From the NCBI GenBank assembly GCA_964444865.1, contig CAYUJE010000044.1:1-25713 (forward strand): 25,713 nt of DNA, written 5' to 3'. Made by a program: the position numbers and the translations under genes. Positions 23,895 to 25,713 of the stretch are shown here, one piece after another; position 1 is the stretch's first letter; every line of letters begins with the position of its first letter. Under the pieces are notes generated by a model. That model was not told the origin of the DNA. It ran no database searches and saw only the letters and a list, made by a program, of their open reading frames with translations. This stretch comes from SXOA01 sp964444865. Its GTDB lineage: Bacteria > Planctomycetota > Planctomycetia > Pirellulales > Pirellulaceae.

Positions 23895-24728
23895 CTATTT
23901 CGCGAGCTGATAGACCTTGGTTGCCGAGCCAAAGAACGGGATCGGAGGTTTGGCGTTGGTATCGTCAGCCAGCATTTGGATTTCGGTCTGGCAACTGACC
24001 CGGCGATTGCCGAAATTGGCCCCGTATTGATCCAGCGGCCAGTCGATATTGCTCCAAGAGGTCGAGTTCGCTTTGTACGAGCTCCACTGCGTGGCGGTCG
24101 GCGCCATAATAATCCGAAAGCGAACCCTTCCCCGGGCAGCGGAGTCTGCCAGGAGTGTGGTCAGGTTCGTGGAGGTGCCAGAACCTGTCGTGGCGATACC
24201 CAAACGGTCCGTAATCACGGTTTTCGTGCTGCTGGCGGAACTGAGCATCGAGGTGACAACCGTGTTGAGAGCCGTATTCGTCGTGCTGGTAAGCTGAGTC
24301 GTATCCGTGGTGGTGATCTCCAGCAGTTCAATGGGGCGGTTGGGGTTGTAGGTGTAGACAATCAAGTCACTCCTTTTGGGAAGTTCCGTCGGACCTGCCG
24401 CCACTCCGTTAGACTGCCAGATGAGCAACCGGTCCGGATAAACGTGAGTGCTGACCGTGGTGGTGGCAATCATGCAGCCGGGGAAACTCTCACTCGCCTT
24501 GCAGTTCATCACATTGCGGCGAATGCGTTCGAGCACGACGCGACTATGCTGCACTGCCCGAGTCTGCTCCCGGCAGTTATCATTGGCGGCGCCGACGCCA
24601 TAGGCCAGGGTACCCATCGCCCCCGCCAGAACGGTGAGTATGGCGATGGCGCAGAGCAATTCCGCCAGGGAAAATCCCCGGCGGGAGACACGGAAGAGTG
24701 ACTTAGGTCGGGGGCGGGACATAAGCAT
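23895..24728 (-). CDS. GspJ/PilW-like minor pseudopilin
   Basis: 277 residues. The prepilin site reads VSRRG/FSLAELLCAIAILTVLAG with Glu at +5. After the helix come AVQHSRVVLERIRRNVMNCK, the common start of PilW/GspJ domains, and a strand-rich region (YPDRLLIWQSNG, SDLIVYTYNPNRPIELLEI). The start at 24728 is chosen because GGGGAG lies six bases upstream; the frame extends further to 24767. It overlaps the upstream GspI-like gene by 26 bases. Paired with the GspI-like and GspK-like neighbours it would build the pseudopilus tip. Confidence 0.85.
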   Translation of the reverse strand: MLMSRPRPKSLFRVSRRGFSLAELLCAIAILTVLAGAMGTLAYGVGAANDNCREQTRAVQHSRVVLERIRRNVMNCKASESFPGCMIATTTVSTHVYPDRLLIWQSNGVAAGPTELPKRSDLIVYTYNPNRPIELLEITTTDTTQLTSTTNTALNTVVTSMLSSASSTKTVITDRLGIATTGSGTSTNLTTLLADSAARGRVRFRIIMAPTATQWSSYKANSTSWSNIDWPLDQYGANFGNRRVSCQTEIQMLADDTNAKPPIPFFGSATKVYQLAK

Positions 24729-25314
24729 ACACACGTCTCCCCTTGGCCAAAGTTTGATAACTTCCATCCGAGTTCTGATACTCCACGGTCACTTCCGCGG
24801 CTCGATACCCGCTGGTGGTGCTGAGCGTATTGCCCGCCGGGACAGGCGGATTGTCGAGCCGCACGGACATGTCGGTGGCACTAACGTAGTAGATATCCAC
24901 GCTCAATCGCCATTTGGCGAAGTAACTATCTGCGACACGAAAGTTGGCGTGGCGCAAACCACTGGCGTCGTTTCCAGTCCCCAGTGTCCTTTCAATGAGG
25001 TCTTGAATGGGCTGGCAGCTATAGTCATTGAAGTCGTCCGTATCGTTAAACGTCTTCCGAGTTTCGCTACTGCCATGGTTGAGTCTGTTGTAGTTATAGG
25101 CCTCACCGGATGCCTTGTAGCGGTTGGACATGATTTCATCGAGGACCTGCTCGCAAATCCCCTGCGCGATGGCTTGATTGGCTGCGTCATCGGTGGCGTC
25201 GAGTGACGTTTGCGCCGCCAGGAGCATCACTGAACCGGCGAGCGCCATGATGGCAATGGCGGCCAGGGCCTCAATGAGCGTAAATCCCGTGCGTGTGCGC
25301 AAGCGATGACGCAT
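24703..25314 (-). CDS. GspI/PilV-like minor pseudopilin, first gene of the operon
   Basis: 203 residues from an ATG at 25314 (an in-frame TTG at 25329 is less likely). The prepilin peptidase site RTG/FTLIEALAAIAIMALAG is a perfect match with Glu at +5. The segment IAQGICEQVLDEIMSNRY following the helix is typical of GspI/PilV proteins, and the strand-rich end (FAKWRLSVDIYYVS, YRAAEVTVEYQNSDGSYQTL) fits the small pseudopilin fold. It is the first gene of the minus-strand operon, behind a sigma70-like promoter and a leader hairpin. Confidence 0.85.
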   Translation of the reverse strand: MRHRLRTRTGFTLIEALAAIAIMALAGSVMLLAAQTSLDATDDAANQAIAQGICEQVLDEIMSNRYKASGEAYNYNRLNHGSSETRKTFNDTDDFNDYSCQPIQDLIERTLGTGNDASGLRHANFRVADSYFAKWRLSVDIYYVSATDMSVRLDNPPVPAGNTLSTTSGYRAAEVTVEYQNSDGSYQTLAKGRRVYAYVPPPT

Positions 25315-25374
25315 GGATGCAATGCCCAAGGGCAGCGCCGGGCGAAGTGAAATAATGGAAAGGAAATGAAAGGA

Positions 25375-25417
25375 GCACGGCGGGGTCCCCTCTAGCTCCT
25401 AGCTATCCCCGCCGTGC
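25375..25417 (-). promoter_or_regulatory. Leader hairpin of the pseudopilin operon (candidate cis-acting RNA or attenuator)
   Basis: GCACGGCGGGG (25375-25385) and CCCCGCCGTGC (25407-25417) form a perfect 11-bp stem. The loop contains a second inverted repeat (TAGCT 25393-25397, AGCTA 25401-25405). GGGGTCCCC (25382-25390) offers an alternative short pairing for the inner part of the stem. On the minus strand the hairpin lies between the candidate promoter and the first pseudopilin gene and is followed by a pyrimidine-rich stretch (TCCTTTCATTTCCTTTCC), which resembles an intrinsic attenuator without a clean U-run. Confidence 0.6.
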
Positions 25418-25457
25418 CCAGGAACCAACGCCCCTCCCCGAGGCGCGGTTGCACTGA

Positions 25458-25485
25458 AACCTAGGTTTTGCCGGAAAAATGTCAA
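25458..25485 (-). promoter_or_regulatory. Sigma70-like promoter of the pseudopilin/secretion operon
   Basis: On the minus strand a perfect TTGACA (25485-25480) is followed after 16 bases by TAGGTT (25463-25458). A perfect 12-bp palindrome, AAACCTAGGTTT (25457-25468), covers the -10 element and could be an operator. The leader to the ATG at 25314 would be about 135 bases. Confidence 0.5.
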
Positions 25486-25509
25486 ATTGCCTGCCTCGCC
25501 AGGAAGGTC

Positions 25510-25548
25510 GGCGGGGCGGGACAAACTCCGTCCCATCACTTTCCCGCC
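25510..25548. promoter_or_regulatory. Nested inverted repeats before the cation-efflux gene
   Basis: GGCGGG (25510-25515) can pair with CCCGCC (25543-25548), and inside it GGGAC (25518-25522) pairs with GTCCC (25530-25534). The structure ends 26 bases before the cation diffusion facilitator ATG. It could be an operator or a leader hairpin; the evidence is only complementarity in GC-rich DNA. Confidence 0.25.
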
Positions 25549-25573
25549 TGGACGCCGGGGTTAGACTTAGGCC

Positions 25574-25713
25574 ATGGGACACCAGCATCACCACCATGAA
25601 CCGGTCGACTACGGCCGGTCCTTTGCCGTGGGGGTCGTGCTGAATCTTCTGTTTGTGCTGCTCGAGGCGGGCTGCGGAATCTACGCCCAGTCATTGGCCC
25701 TGCTGGCGGACGC
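25574..25713 (+). CDS. Cation diffusion facilitator (CDF) transporter, 5' part only
   Basis: Forty-six residues are visible before the window ends. The N-terminus MGHQHHHHEPVDYGRSF is histidine-rich, as in metal-binding tails of CzcD/ZitB-like transporters. It is followed by the first membrane helix VGVVLNLLFVLLEAGCGIYA and SLALLADA, which matches the conserved CDF beginning whose Ala-Asp-Ala leads into the metal-site helix 2. CDF proteins export Zn, Cd, Co or related ions in exchange for protons. It is divergent from the pseudopilin operon. No ribosome binding site is seen before the ATG. Confidence 0.88.
   Translation, partial: MGHQHHHHEPVDYGRSFAVGVVLNLLFVLLEAGCGIYAQSLALLAD

Noticed and set aside
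23535..24701. 388-codon plus-strand frame
   Set aside because: Antisense to two pseudopilin genes with prepilin signals; composition is non-protein-like.
25375..25417. c-di-GMP (GEMM) riboswitch
   Set aside because: Attractive because pilus genes follow, but the conserved GEMM core elements are not found in the leader.
1..25713. tRNA, rRNA, insertion sequence, prophage or toxin-antitoxin genes
   Set aside because: Looked for on both strands by eye; no T-loop/CCA pattern, transposase motif or phage gene was recognised. A tRNAscan/ISfinder run would be more decisive.

Overview
The window reads as a chromosomal segment of a planctomycete (Planctomycetota, probably Pirellulales-like). This is inferred from gene content: a Tat-exported DUF1501 protein, a DUF4190 protein with the C-terminal domain typical of that phylum, the futalosine menaquinone pathway (mqnA-mqnC), a DUF4139 protein, many genes without a Shine-Dalgarno site, and dispersed intergenic palindromes of a kind I recall from planctomycete genomes. 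No rRNA, tRNA, CRISPR array, transposase or phage gene was seen. The species is unknown to me.

Layout. Positions 1-2102 (minus strand) are the edge of a surface-polysaccharide locus: an FkbM-type methyltransferase cut by the window start, preceded by a Wzx/PST-type flippase. A GlcE-like FAD oxidoreductase (2341-3588, plus) converges on the mqnA-mqnC pair (5596 down to 3642, minus), with a strong palindrome between them. Then come a DUF1501 protein, a DUF4190 membrane protein, a small secretin-N-like exported protein on the opposite strand, and a large DUF4139 protein. Positions 11634-13292 hold two small uncharacterised genes and 680 bases of apparently non-coding DNA with a repeated CTTATC(A/G)C motif. 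An exported S9 family peptidase follows (13293-15356).

From 25314 down to 15414 (minus strand) lies one long compact gene cluster for a type II secretion / type IV pilus-like machine. In transcription order it encodes a GspI/PilV-like pseudopilin, a GspJ/PilW-like pseudopilin, a large PilX/GspK-like protein, an 81-residue membrane protein of unknown role, a GspH/FimT-like pseudopilin, PilM, PilN, PilO, a PilP/GspC-like inner-membrane protein, a secretin and a TPR lipoprotein. Many junctions overlap by 4 or 26 bases, so this is probably one operon. It supplies the minor-pseudopilin tip, the inner-membrane alignment platform and the outer-membrane pore. The assembly ATPase, the PilC/GspF platform protein, the major pseudopilin and the prepilin peptidase are not in the window. 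A sigma70-like promoter and a GC-rich leader hairpin sit upstream of the operon. A divergent cation diffusion facilitator gene runs off the right edge.

The most interesting non-coding signals are the leader hairpin with alternative pairing (25375-25417), a family of three elements built from heptamers of the form GAATNNC followed by inverted heptamers (12242-12340, 15362-15413, 22256-22335), all at gene 3' ends, and the CTTATC(A/G)C cluster. The most interesting coding signals are the mixed Pil/Gsp operon, its 81-residue orphan protein, and the unusually long PilX/GspK-like protein.
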